A stretch of 64,000 nucleotides of DNA from Candidatus Altimarinota bacterium. GTDB taxonomy: Bacteria > Patescibacteriota > Gracilibacteria > BD1-5 > UBA6164. Positions 32,032 to 45,705 of the stretch are shown piece by piece (the first letter of the stretch is position 1; each line of letters opens with the position of its first letter). The notes below the pieces were generated by a model, which saw nothing but the letters and a program-made list of their open reading frames with translations, was not told the DNA's origin and searched no databases. The stretch spans positions 62,001 through 126,000 of the forward strand of contig JACFNZ010000003.1 of the NCBI GenBank assembly GCA_019454605.1, written 5' to 3'. Position numbers and translations under genes: made by a program.

Positions 32032-34665
32032 TTAATTTAATTTATTTTTTAAAATCTCTAAAAAATCTTTTGAATTTCAATTTTTAATCTTTATATCTCA
32101 AGGAAAAGAATTTTTCATAATATCTCACCAAGAAGTTGAATAAAATCTATCATCAAGTAAAACAACTATTCAATTATCTTTTTTTGTTCTTATAAGTCTT
32201 CAAAATCATTGCTTGGTTTTTATAATAGCTTTTGGGATAGAGTATTCTAAAAATGCATTATTATAAAGTTTTCATCTTGCTTGTAGTATGGGGTCATTTG
32301 GTACTAAAAAGGGAAATTTATATATAATTAAATATTTCAAATTGTCTCCTGGGATATCAATTCATTCCCAAAAACTATCTGTTCAAAGTAATACTGAGTT
32401 ATTTGATGATGCCAAAAAATGATTTAATATCTTATACTTACTTCATCAAACTCATTGAGCTAGTAATGAAATTCAAGATTTTTTTAATTCTAAATTTAAA
32501 TGTAAATAAGTATCTTTTATTGACGAATAACTTGTAAATAACATCAAGGTTTTTCACATAACTATTTTTAAAAAATCTAAACAAAAATCAAATATCTTAG
32601 TATTTTGATATTTTATAGATCATAAATCATTTGGAATAAACAAAAGAGCTTGTTTTTCATAATCAAAATCTGTTTCTAGTTTTAAAAAATTAAAATCATC
32701 TAATTTTAAAGTATGCTTTATATAATCAAACGAATCGTTTATAGACAATGTAGCTGAAGTTAAAATAATATTGTCTACTTTGTCCCATAAAATATTTTTT
32801 AATGTATTTCAAGGAATAAGTACAGTATAAAGAAGTATTTTTTCTTCTTTTTTTATTTGAAAAATTGGTATATATCTATCTAAATTTCATTGGTTTAGAG
32901 AAATTCCAATAACACTTAAAATATTTTCTAATGTTTTTATGTCTTGTTTAATTTTTGAGTAAATATTATCTGGAATAATTGATAATTTATTAAATATTTC
33001 TATAAAATTTATCTCTATTTTTTCTTTTAAATTATTTATTTCTTTATTTTCTATAAAAAAAGTTTTGTCTATTAATAAGTCAAAAACTTCATTTCAATAA
33101 GTATTTTTTTTATTTGCAAACTCTGTTAATATATCAAATAAAAAAGTAATTTGATTATATAAATTATCAAAATCGATGTCTAGATTGTCTACTTTGTATT
33201 TTAATTTTTTTAAAGAATTTAGTATTTTATTTAATAAATCTTTTAAAAAAGATAGTGAAAAGCTCTCAATAGAAGCATCTGTAGTAGTATCTTCTAGGTT
33301 ATGTGCTTCATCTATTATTAAATTTTTAACTTCTTTAAAAAGTGATTGACTAGATATAGAATCTTGAATTAATAATGAATGATTGACTATAACTATATTT
33401 GAGTTTTGGGCTTTAATCCTTGCTTTAAATAAAAATTCATAATTTTTAAACTCATTTTCATCACTTAAAACACCTAAATCATCTCAAGATAATTCTCTAG
33501 ATAAAAAATATTCATTTGGATAAAGTGTTAATTCATCAAGTTCTCAATAAGTTGTTTTTAGTATCCATAAAGTAATTTTTGAAAAAAAAGACACTTCTTC
33601 ATTTGATAAAAATTGATTTTCTTCTAAATATTCAAAATACTTCGATATAGACAAGTAGTTTTTCTTTCACTTTAGTTTTGAGTAAGTAAAGTCATATCAA
33701 AGATTTTTTTGTAAAAACTCTAAATCTTTATAAAATATCTGATCTTGCAAATTTTTTGTATTAGTTGAGATTATAACTTGCTCTCAAGTTTTTACTGATT
33801 TTAAAATAGATGGTATTAAATAAGCAAAAGTTTTTCAAACTCAAGTTGGGGCTTCTATTAATAATTTTTTATCATTAAGTATTGAGTCTAAAATAGCTTT
33901 TGCCATAAATAATTGATTTTCTCTTATCTCTGAATTTGGCAATTTTTGTAAAACTTCTTTTATTGTATCTTGATTTAAATCTAATTTTATCTTATCTTTA
34001 ATTTCAATTTTATTTTGTTTTTTTACCTTATTTAAAATAGTTTTAGTAAATTCTTCTTTTGATAGATTTTCAACATCTAATGATAATAATTTTTTATACA
34101 AAGAAAATAAATCTTTATCTCACATCGAAAATAAAAAATTTAATAGTTTTTTTTGCTTTATATCTAGACTTTTAAATTGTTTAATTATTTCCTCAAAGAG
34201 TAAAATAGTTGCTTTTGTGTCATTTAAAGCTCTATGTGCATCTTCTAGTTTTAAGTTTAAAACTTCACACAAATTTCATAAATTGAGCGATTTTTCTTCA
34301 AAAAAAATAATATTTGATAAAAAAAATGTATCAAGTACTAGATTTTTTTCAATCAAAACACCATTTTCAATTAAAAAATCTCTGTCAAAATTTGTATTAT
34401 GTCAAAGTATTGGTAAATCTCAAATAAAATTTTTTATGATTTTTATAATATTTTCATCAAAAACAGGAGCATTTTTTACATCACTATCAAAAATATTTGT
34501 AATATTTGAAATTACTTCAGGTATTGGGATTTCAGGGTTAATCAATGTAGAAAAAGTGTCAATAATTTCAAAAGTATTTTCATCAAATTTTATTAAAGCA
34601 ACCTCTAAAATCTTATCTTTTTTTGAATTAACTCATGTAGTTTCCAAATCTAATGCTATTATCAC
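32032..34665 (-). CDS. dinG: DnaQ-like exonuclease fused to DinG-family helicase
   Basis: 877 residues. An N-terminal DEDDh exonuclease reads V-I-I-A-L-D-L-E-T-T-G at the start, then G-H-N-T-N-F-D-R-D-F and E-D-A-H-R-A-L-N-D-T near residue 150. The superfamily 2 XPD/DinG helicase follows, with Walker A E-A-P-T-G-V-G-K-T-F near residue 273 and D-E-A-H near residue 450. C-terminal helicase motifs include the arginine-rich motif VI (Q-G-F-G-R-L-I-R). The fusion is typical of Bacillus-type DinG, whose exonuclease acts on single strands. The start is GTG; the protein otherwise begins exactly where DnaQ domains begin. No cysteine cluster for an Fe-S centre was seen. Confidence 0.9.
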
Positions 34666-34724
34666 TTTAAATAAGTTATTTTATATATAAAACATATAAT
34701 ATAAAAAAAATAAAAAATGTAAAC

Positions 34725-34754
34725 TTGACTTTTATTTTAAAATAATTATATATT
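34725..34754 (+). promoter_or_regulatory. Promoter of the mini-transcription unit
   Basis: TTGACT (34725-34730), 18-bp spacer and TATATT (34749-34754). It points away from the DinG-like gene, toward a short transcript that ends at the terminator near 34914. Confidence 0.6.
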
Positions 34755-34781
34755 AAGTTGTGTTTTAAAAAAGGAGTATTT

Positions 34782-34826
34782 ATGAAAAATTACTTTCATA
34801 TTATTTTGTGAAAGGAGGTGATCTAA
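34782..34826 (+). CDS. Putative 14-residue peptide in the mini-transcript
   Basis: ATG at 34782 with SD AAGGAG seven bases upstream encodes M-K-N-Y-F-H-I-I-L-G-K-E-V-I and stops at TAA. The glycine is a TGA, so the standard code would end after nine residues, right at the start of the AAAGGAGGTGATC motif. The length is too short for function from sequence. It may be a leader peptide. Confidence 0.4.
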
Positions 34827-34884
34827 TATCTCTAATAAGACAAAGATCTTATTAGTAATGATAATTTGGTTCCTTAAAAACACT

Positions 34885-34914
34885 AAGCTCTTAATTAAAT
34901 TAAGAGCTTTTTTT
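34885..34914 (+). terminator. Terminator of the mini-transcript
   Basis: A perfect stem, AAGCTCTTAA with TTAAGAGCTT, followed by a run of T. Also usable by clpB on the minus strand. Confidence 0.8.
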
Positions 34915-34947
34915 AGTTAAATAAAAAATTAACACAAATTATAAATT

Positions 34948-37530
<2,583 letters not shown>

Positions 37531-37552
37531 ATTTATAAAGTTAAAATATAAA

Positions 37553-37579
37553 TTAGCACATAAATATTATACGTGCTAA
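37553..37579 (-). promoter_or_regulatory. CIRCE-like operator (HrcA box) of clpB, overlapping the -10 box
   Basis: TTAGCACAT, nine bases, ACGTGCTAA: the 9-9-9 arrangement of CIRCE (TTAGCACTC-N9-GAGTGCTAA) with two bases changed symmetrically. The minus-strand -10 sequence TATAAT lies within the spacer, with TTGACT about 15 bases upstream. HrcA would therefore block RNA polymerase directly. The hrcA gene itself is not in the window. Confidence 0.82.
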
Positions 37580-37600
37580 TTTAAAAAGTCAAAAGATTTT

Positions 37601-38797
37601 TTATAATCTTTCAACTAAAAACCTATCAATACTCATCCATTTAACTCATTCAATACTTCATGAAGCCTCATCATCCATACTAAGCACATATTTTGGCCAA
37701 GAATCATTTATTGCTAAAAGTGATGCAAACTCTCTATTGCGAGTTTTATCATTTTCAAGTAAATAAGCAACTTGAATATACATAGTATTTCAAGCTTTTT
37801 CACAAACAAAATCCACTTCTTTGTCTCATATTTCTCATACTTTTACTTCCCAACCATTTGCTATTAAATTAACAAAAACTATATTTTCTAAAATTCAAGA
37901 TATATGTATTTTAAAATATCATCATAAAAGAGCATTTTTTATTCAAATATCTGTAAAATAATATTTTTCTTTTATTTCAAATATTTTTTTTCACTTTATA
38001 TCATATCTAGAAACTTTATTTAAAAAAGATGCATTTATAGAATTTTCTAAATAATTCAAAACTATATTTGGAGAAATTGATATTTTTTGTGATTTTAAGT
38101 AATCACTAATACTTTTTGCACTAAAAATAGAACCTGCCTCACTTGAAAGATATGTAATTAATTTTTTATAAAAATCAACATTTCTAATATTATTTCTTGC
38201 TACAACATCTTTAAGAATAATTGTATTTACAACATCTTTTAAATAACTATAAACTATTTCTTCTTCAAGTTTTAAGTTTGTTAAATATGGAAGTCATCAA
38301 AACTTGATATATTTTAAAAAATTTTCTCCACTTACTTGTAAATTATGAAATTCTAAAAATTCTTTATAAGTTAAGGGAAATATTTGAAAGCTTATATACC
38401 TTCAACTTAAAAATGTAGAAAGTTCACTTGATAATAAATTTGAGTTACTTCATGTAATATAAATATCATGCTTTCAAGATGACTGAAGACTTCTAATAGC
38501 CTTTTCCCATAACTCTATATCTTGTATTTCATCAATAAAAATATATTTAAAATCTTTTACCACATTATATAAGTCATTGTAATCTCTTATTCAATCCCAT
38601 GCAATATCTTCTTTATTAAGATGAATAATTTCTTCTTTTTTAACTCATAAAGTATTTTTAATTTCATCAATAATTTGCAATAAAATATAGCTTTTTCAAA
38701 CTCTTCTTTGCCCAATAATTACCTTTACAATATCTTTATTTATAAAGTTTTTGATTTGACTTAAATATTTTTCTCTTAATATAATAGTTTTATTCAT
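37601..38797 (-). CDS. AAA ATPase with C-terminal DUF4143 domain
   Basis: 398 residues. An N-terminal AAA ATPase has Walker A G-Q-R-R-V-G-K-S near residue 32 and I-F-I-D-E-I-Q-D-I near residue 90. It is followed by a C-terminal DUF4143 nuclease-like domain (E-N-I-V-F-V-N-L near residue 310 and W-D-K-E-V-D-F-V-C, matching the 'E-x-D-F' core). The family is very common and acts in unknown roles; some relatives are associated with defence or mobile elements. The gene lies alone between clpB and the pseudouridine synthase. Confidence 0.9.
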
Positions 38798-38866
38798 ACT
38801 TAAAATATATTAGATTATAATTTATAGTTTTAAGTATACTTAAAAGTTTTAGTTTTGCAAAAATTA

Positions 38867-39586
38867 TTACAACTCTAATCAAAGTCTTTTAAATAATTCA
38901 TTTTTTTCATTTTTTGTAAGTTCTTTATATTCTCAAAAATCAAGATTTCATAGTTCTATATTTTCAATTCTAATTCTTTTTAACTTTTTTACTTCATTTC
39001 AAACACTTTCAACCATTCTTCTTATTTGTCTGTTTTTTCATTCTGAAATAATAATTGAAAAAGTTCAAGAAGATAGTCTTTTTATTAAAGCTTTTTTTGT
39101 ATAACTTCAAAGTATAAAAATTCAGTTTCTCATTTTTTCTAGTTGAGAATCTGATATGGGTCAAAAGGTTTCAACAACATACTCTTTTTGGTGATTATAT
39201 CTTGGGTGCATTAAATAATTTGCAAGTCTTCAATCGTTTGTCAAAATTAAAAGTCAAGTTGTGTCTTTATCAAGTCTTCAAATTGGAAAAACTCTTTGTT
39301 TTATGTCTATAATGTCTACAATATTTTGTTCATCATTTTGAGCACAAGTAGTTACTATTCCTCTTGGTTTATTTATTTTAAAATAAACTAATTTTTTTTG
39401 TTCTTCTACTGCTTTTTGTCAAAGTTCTACTTTATCATTTTTGGGGTCTATTAATTGTCAAATATGTGCTAATTCTCAATTTACAAAAACTTCTTTATTT
39501 TTAATATATTCTTCTGCTTTTCTTAAAGAACAAACTCAAGACTTTGATAGATATTTATGTATTTTAATTTTTTCTATTGTTTCCAT
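38867..39586 (-). CDS. RsuA/RluB-family pseudouridine synthase
   Basis: 239 residues. An N-terminal S4 domain (I-H-K-Y-L-S-K-S-G-V-C-S-L-R-K-A) is followed by the catalytic motif G-R-L-D-K-D-T-T-G-L-L near residue 105 and the C-terminal R-M-V-E-S-V-G-N-E-V-K-K-L-K-R-I. The family modifies one uridine in 16S or 23S rRNA; RluB versus RsuA cannot be told apart here. Divergent from secA. Confidence 0.92.
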
Positions 39587-39709
39587 TAGTGAGTAAATTT
39601 TTAATATTTTTTAGTTTTTATTATATTTAGTTTTTAATAAAATCAAAAAGTTTGTGTTTTAAAAACTTTTTCATATAATCTCTTAGTTATTTTTTAAAAC
39701 TTAAATCAT

Positions 39710-42313
39710 ATGTTAGAAGATATTATAAAGGCTATTTTTGGTGATCCAGATACTAAAAAAATAAATAATTATTTAAAAATAGTTGAGGAAATAAAATTAA
39801 AAGAAAAAGAATTTGAAAACTTTACTTTAGATGATGTTAAAGCAAAAACTCTAGAATTAAAAGCAAATTTTAAAGATCTTAATTTTCAAAATAAAGAAAA
39901 TTTTGAAGAAATTAATCAAAAATTAAAAGAAGTTTTAGTTCCTGCTTTTGCAAACTTAAAAACTGCAACAAAATTGATAAATTGACTAGCTTTTACTACT
40001 CCTTCTTGAAAAGAAATAACTTGGAATATGATTCCTTATGATGTGCAACTTATTTGATGAATGGCAATTCATGACTGACAAGTAGCTGAAATGAAAACTT
40101 GAGAATGAAAAACTTTAGTTGCAACACTTCCTGCTTATTTAAATGCACTTACTTGAAATCCTGTTCATATAGTTACAGTTAATGATTATTTAGCTCAAAG
40201 AGACTCAGAAGAAATGGGTATTTTATACAATACTTTATGACTTTCTGTTTGAGTTATACTTCATAATCAAAATCATAGTATTAAATATGATAATTATCAT
40301 AGAGATGTAGTTTATGCTACAAATAATGAAATGTGATTTGATTATCTAAGAGATAATATGGTTACAAAAAAAGAAAATAAAGTTATGTCAAAACCTTTTT
40401 TTGCAATTATTGATGAAGTTGATAGTATTTTGATAGATGAAGCAAGAACTCCATTAATTATCTCAATGCCTGATGATGAACCAACTTCAAAATATATGCA
40501 ATTTGCATTAATATCAAAAGAATTAATTGAAAATACTGACTATAAAGTTGATGAAAAACAAAAAACATCTACTTTAACAGATGCTTGAATTACAAAAATA
40601 GAAAAAATATTAAAAGTTGAAAATATATATGTTTCTGATAGATACAATGATTTACATCACATAGAAAATGCCCTAAAAGCAAGATCAGTTTATAAAAAAG
40701 ATAAAGATTATTTAGTTTCACCAGATGGAGAAGTTTTAATAATTGATGAACATACTTGAAGAGTTTTATCTTGAAGAAGATATTCAGAGTGACTTCATCA
40801 AGCAATAGAAGCAAAAGAATGAGTTGAAATCAAAAGAGAGAGTAAAACTCTAGCATCAATAACATTTCAAAATTATTTTAGAATGTATTACAAACTTGCT
40901 TGAATGACTTGAACTGCAAAAACAGAAGAAGAAGAATTTTATAAAGTTTATGCTCTTGAAACTCTTGTAATTCCTACAAATAAACCTATTGCAAGAGTTG
41001 ATGATAGTGATTTACTCTTTAAAAATGAACTTTGAAAATTTGACTATGCCATTAAAATGATAAAAGATTTTCATGAAAAAAAACAACCAGTACTTGTTTG
41101 AACTATATCAGTTGAAAAATCAGAATATTTATCAAATAGATTAAAAGAGGCTTGAGTTCCACACAATGTATTAAATGCTAAATATCACGAAAAAGAAGCA
41201 GAAATTGTTGCAAATGCTTGACAATTATGAGCTGTAACAATTGCTACAAATATGGCTTGAAGATGAACAGATATAAAACTTTGAGAGTGAGTTGCTGAGC
41301 TTTGATGACTTGTAATACTTTGAACAGAAAAACATGAAACAAGAAGAATTGATAATCAATTAAGATGAAGAGCTTGAAGACAATGAGATCCTTGATATAC
41401 TCAATTTTTAATTTCACCAAATGATGAAATAATGAGAATATTTGGATGAGATAAGTTATTTTGAGTATTTAACTCTCCAATGTTTGCATCACTTCCAGAT
41501 GATGAACCACTTACAAATAGTTCAATGCTTACAAAAAGAGTAACTTCTGTTCAAAAACAAGTAGAATGATATCATTTTGATAGTAGAAAACATGTACTTG
41601 AATATGATGATGTAATAAATAAACATAGAGAAATTATTTACTCAAAAAGAGATAAAATACTTGATTCTCAAAATATTGATAATGATGTAAAAGAAATGGT
41701 TTGAGAACAAGTAGAAAAATTTGTTTTAGCTTTAGAATTAAAAAATACTCCAAAAGAAGAAATTATAAAAAATGTAAATGAATTTTTATGATTTGAATTA
41801 ATTGATAATGTAATAGAAAAAAATGATGTTTCTTGAGTAGGAGACGATGAAAGTATAGCAAAATATATATGAAATTTAGCAAAAGAAGAAATAGACAAAG
41901 TAGCAAAAAAATTTACTGATATTGAAGATTTTTATGATATTGAAAGAAAAGTAGTTTTACAATCAATAGATGAATTATGGATGAGGCATATTGATTCAAT
42001 GAGTAAATTAAGAGAATCTGTAGCTTTTGAATGATATGCTCAAAAAAACCCTTTAATAGTTTATAAAGAGAAAGCATTTTATAAATTTGAAGACTTAATT
42101 TGAGAAATTTGATACAAAGTTACAAAAACTATATTTGTAGTAAAACAAGATATTGAAATAAAACAAATGGAATTAAATGAAAATAATTTTATTGTTACAA
42201 ATGATGAAGAAAGCTTAAATATAACAAATTCATCAAATTCAAATCCACTTTTTGCAAACCCAAATCAAAATAAAATAAACAACTCTTGAAATAAAACAAA
42301 AATTAGAGTATAA
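39710..42313 (+). CDS. secA: Protein translocase ATPase SecA
   Basis: 867 residues. Walker A (E-M-K-T-G-E-G-K-T) is near residue 128, followed by [15 protein letters not shown] near residue 235. The preprotein-binding region holds T-G-R-V-L-S-G-R-R-Y-S-E-G-L-H near residue 348. Helicase motif VI (G-R-A-G-R-Q-G-D-P-G) is near residue 551. The TGA codons fall on these invariant glycines, the best evidence for code 25. The C-terminus is a low-complexity N/K-rich tail without the zinc-binding SEC-C motif. It drives protein export through SecYEG. No SD sequence; ATG start directly follows an AT-rich promoter region. Confidence 0.97.
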
Positions 42314-42338
42314 GGACTTTTAAAAAAGTCTTTTTTTT
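42312..42338 (+). terminator. Terminator after secA
   Basis: The stem AAGGACTTTT/AAAAGTCTTT overlaps the last base of the stop codon and is followed by seven T. Confidence 0.75.
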
Positions 42339-42409
42339 AAATCAAAAATATTTGCTTTTTATATAGTATTTATGATATAATAAGTTAAAATATTTTATAA
42401 TTTAAAATT

Positions 42410-45076
42410 ATGACTCAAAATAATACACCTCTTGATGAAAATAATTTAGATATAGAAAAACTATCAACTATTTTAACAGATAAAGAAATTAGACCTAAAG
42501 AATTAGATCCGCTTGAGAAAGAAAAAGAAGTTAATATAGATGTAAATTTAAATAACATAGAAAAAAAAGAAATTATTGATATAAACATAAATGAAGTTGA
42601 TGATTTATTATTTATTTTACTAAAAAATGAGTATGACTTTGTTGTAATAGAGCCTACAAATGATTTAGTTAAGTTGTCTTTAAAAAAAGATAGTATTTTA
42701 AAAGATGTAAAATATATAAAATATCATACTTACTCTAGTTTGGTTATAAAACTAAAAACTATCACAAAACTTGATGTTACAAAAAATAATATAGAGCAAA
42801 AATGAGATTGATTAACTCTATTTAGAGAAAAATCAATTGATATTTTAGTAAAATCAGTTCCTTGAAATTTTGGAGAAACTATATTTTTAAAGGCAAAATT
42901 ATCTGAAAAAAAATTAACAAAAAAACAAGTTGTAAAAAAATGAGTTTCAGCATCTACTGCTTTTTGATTTTTATGATGAATTTTATTTATAGCATTAATC
43001 TTATGATGAGCTTTTTTAACTTTTGTTATAATAAATGCTAAAACTCCTGAAGATGTTGCTTTTTTTGCATCTTTATGAATTAGTTTAAATGATATAAATA
43101 GTTTTTTACTAACTTTAACAACTACTATTTTTTCAATAGTAATGATTATTGAAACTATCCTACTTATAATAGTTTTATTTAAAGCATTATTTACAAAAAA
43201 AGATCAAAAGAGAAAAAAAGTTATTTTTAGTGTGTTATCTGTAATTATGTTAATAATAGCTTGATCTTCTGCTACATTATGGATGTATTTAGATAAAACC
43301 ATAAAACAACTTCCTAATTGGCTTGAGTATTCTTATTGACTTGTTCAAATTTATGATAATAATTTATTAAATGATGAAAAAATTTGAAAATCTTGAGCTA
43401 TAATTTCAGATACAAATTCAATTATATGACCTATTGATATAAAATTTGATGTTAATTATTTACGAAAAGATGAATTAAGAAAATGATTTTCAATAAGTAA
43501 GTATATTTGGAATTTTTGAAATTGAAAAACTATTGAAACAAAAACTCCTGATGTAATTTATACATTTGATAAGAAATGAAATTACAAAATATCACTAACT
43601 TTAGAGTGAGTCGATACAAGATTTAGAGAAAAATGAGTTATTCAAAAACCTGCTTCAGAGCAACCTGAAATTTCAGTTGCTTATGTAGTTGATATAAAGG
43701 AAAAAACACTAGAAAATGGGTGAAAAACAATATCTTTTAATGCAAATGAACTAAAACCTCTTTGAGAAGTAGAATGGTATTTAGAAGATGATTTAACAAA
43801 GCCTGCTTATACTTGATACAATTTCCAACCAAGTAAGGTGTATTTTGAAAAATCACTTATTTGAATGAAATTAAAAAATTCAAAAAATAATTATATGAAT
43901 AGGATTTTTACAATATCTTGAGAGGAATCATCAATAAATTGAAAAATAAATGAAGAGGTATCTATAGATGATGATTTAGAATATACTTTTAAAGTTTCAG
44001 ATATAGAAAATAATTTTTGAGATTGATTTATTGAAGAATTTATTTGGACTATTGATGGAAAAGAGTATAAACAAAAATCAGATAAATTAAATATGGAAGA
44101 ATCTTCTAAAATAACATATAAATTTACAGATTATTGAGATTATAATATAAGTGTAAAATTAGTAAATTCAAATTGAGAATCAAACTTACTAACAAAAAAA
44201 ATCACAACAGCAAAAAAAATGAAATTAAATGGGCAAATTGATTTTTATATAAATAATTCTAAGATAAATGATATAAAATATGATAGAAAAACAAATGATT
44301 ATTTTATTTATAATATATGAGCCCCTACTAAAATAAGCTTTGATGCAAAAACTATAAGGCCTGATAATGCTTTATATACACTAGATAGTATAAAATGGGA
44401 TGTTAAATGAGATGGAAGTAATGAATGAGAATGAAAAGTGTTTGAACATGAATTTAACTTTGCTTGATTTGAAGAAGTTTTAGTTAAATATAAGTTTAAA
44501 CACAGAAGAGACAAAAATCTATTTGTAGAGTTAACTCAAAAAATAAATTTAGAATTTATAGAAAAAGAAGCTGATTTAAGTTTAAATTTAAAATCAGACA
44601 CTGAATATGCTCCCGCATTAGTATCTTTTGATGCATCACTAAGTAAAGTGCAAAATGATGATATTATAAAATTCATTTATGATTATTGAGACTGAGTAGT
44701 TGAAGAAAGAGATGCCATAAACTTGTGACACAGGTATCTAAAAGAATGAAATTATAAGATAAAATTAACTGTTGTAACTAGAAAATGAAAAGAATATAGT
44801 ATAACAAAAGATCTAATACTAAAACCTTTTGAATCAAGTGCTAAAATAAATGTATCGATGAAAAAAGCACCTACTTGACAAGAAATTGATTTTTTATCAA
44901 GTGATTCGCTTGGACAAATAGTAGCATATCATTGGGATTTTTGAGACTGAAGTAGCTCATCTGAGGCAAATCCAAGTCACTCTTATAAAAAACCTTGAAA
45001 ATATAAAGTTGTTTTAACTATTGATCTAGCAAATAACAATGTAATGAATGATAGTATAGAAATTGAAATTGAATAA
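42410..45076 (+). CDS. Large membrane protein with PKD domains
   Basis: 888 residues. A charged N-terminal 150 residues, with no signal peptide, precede three or four membrane helices at about residues 180-300 (for example F-G-F-L-G-G-I-L-F-I-A-L-I-L-G-G). A large outer portion follows. It ends with two PKD-like units: Y-D-Y-G-D-G-V-V near residue 755 and H-W-D-F-G-D-G-S-S-S near residue 839 with S-H-S-Y-K-K-P-G-K-Y-K-V-V-L-T. PKD domains mediate protein or sugar contacts at cell surfaces. It has its own terminator on both sides. Role unknown; an adhesive surface protein is plausible. Confidence 0.8.
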
Positions 45077-45106
45077 AAAAACTTGAGAAAATTCTCAAGT
45101 TTTTTT
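45075..45106. terminator. Bidirectional terminator between the PKD protein and ruvA
   Basis: A perfect stem, AAAAAACTTGAGAA with TTCTCAAGTTTTTT. Confidence 0.85.
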
Positions 45107-45695
45107 AGATATTTTTTATAATAAATGGAATTATTTTTTGTATAGTATCATAATCAGTAGGTAGCGTTTGTAGTAATTCTTCCACTCTTTTGGGGTTATA
45201 TCACATAATAGTCAACGTAGACATAATTTCATCTTTTGTAGTTTTTTCAATATTAACTTGCTTTTGTTTTATTTCTTTTTGTAAATTAATATTTTTAATA
45301 AAATCTTTATCTTTTAACTCTAAAATAATTTTTTCAGACATTTTTTTTCAAACTCACTTTATACTTTCAATTAATTTTTTATCATCTTCATAAATAGCTA
45401 TTTTTAATTTACTAACTCATAAAGACATAATATTTTGAGCGACTTTTCATCAAACTCAAGATATTTTTATAAGTTCTTTAAAAAACTCTCTATCTTCAAA
45501 AGATAAAAATCAAAATAAGTTTTGTCAATTTTCTGTAATATTATGATAAACAAATAATTCTGCCTCTTTTTTATTTATTATATGAGAATATATTAATTCA
45601 TTTATTATAATTTCATATCAAATTCAAAAATTAGTTAAAATTATAACTTGATTTATTTCAAGATTTTTTATGGTTCAATTTATATATGAAATCAT
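45105..45695 (-). CDS. ruvA: Holliday junction DNA helicase subunit RuvA
   Basis: 196 residues, typical length. Domain I is an OB-fold (M-I-S-Y-I-N-G-T-I-K-N-L-E-I-N-Q-V). Domain II has two helix-hairpin-helix motifs (L-I-K-I-S-G-V-G-G-K-V-A near residue 76 and I-K-G-V-G-K-K-M-S-E-K-I near residue 118). The C-terminal domain III ends I-I-P-F-I-I-K-N-I. RuvA binds four-way junctions and loads RuvB. Last gene of a tight run after the DHH protein. Confidence 0.93.
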
Positions 45696-45705
45696 TTTGG
45701 GAAAA

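Larger units (their letters stand above)
34755..34914 (+). ncRNA. Isolated mini-transcript with a perfect anti-16S-tail complement
   Basis: A promoter, a strong SD (AAAAAAGGAG), a 14-codon ORF, the 13-mer AAAGGAGGTGATC (34811-34823), a perfect 9-10 bp hairpin (CTAATAAGA/ATCTTATTAG, about 34828-34852) and an intrinsic terminator lie in about 160 bases. The 13-mer is fully complementary to the conserved 16S 3' tail. It may be a regulatory RNA, a leader peptide or an element remnant. No similar sequence is elsewhere in the window except a shorter SD motif in the TGA-free gene. Confidence 0.5.

Noticed and set aside
34811-34823. Fragment of a 16S rRNA gene 3' end
   Set aside because: Only the SD-complement is present; the flanking bases on either strand do not match 16S helix 44/45 sequence.
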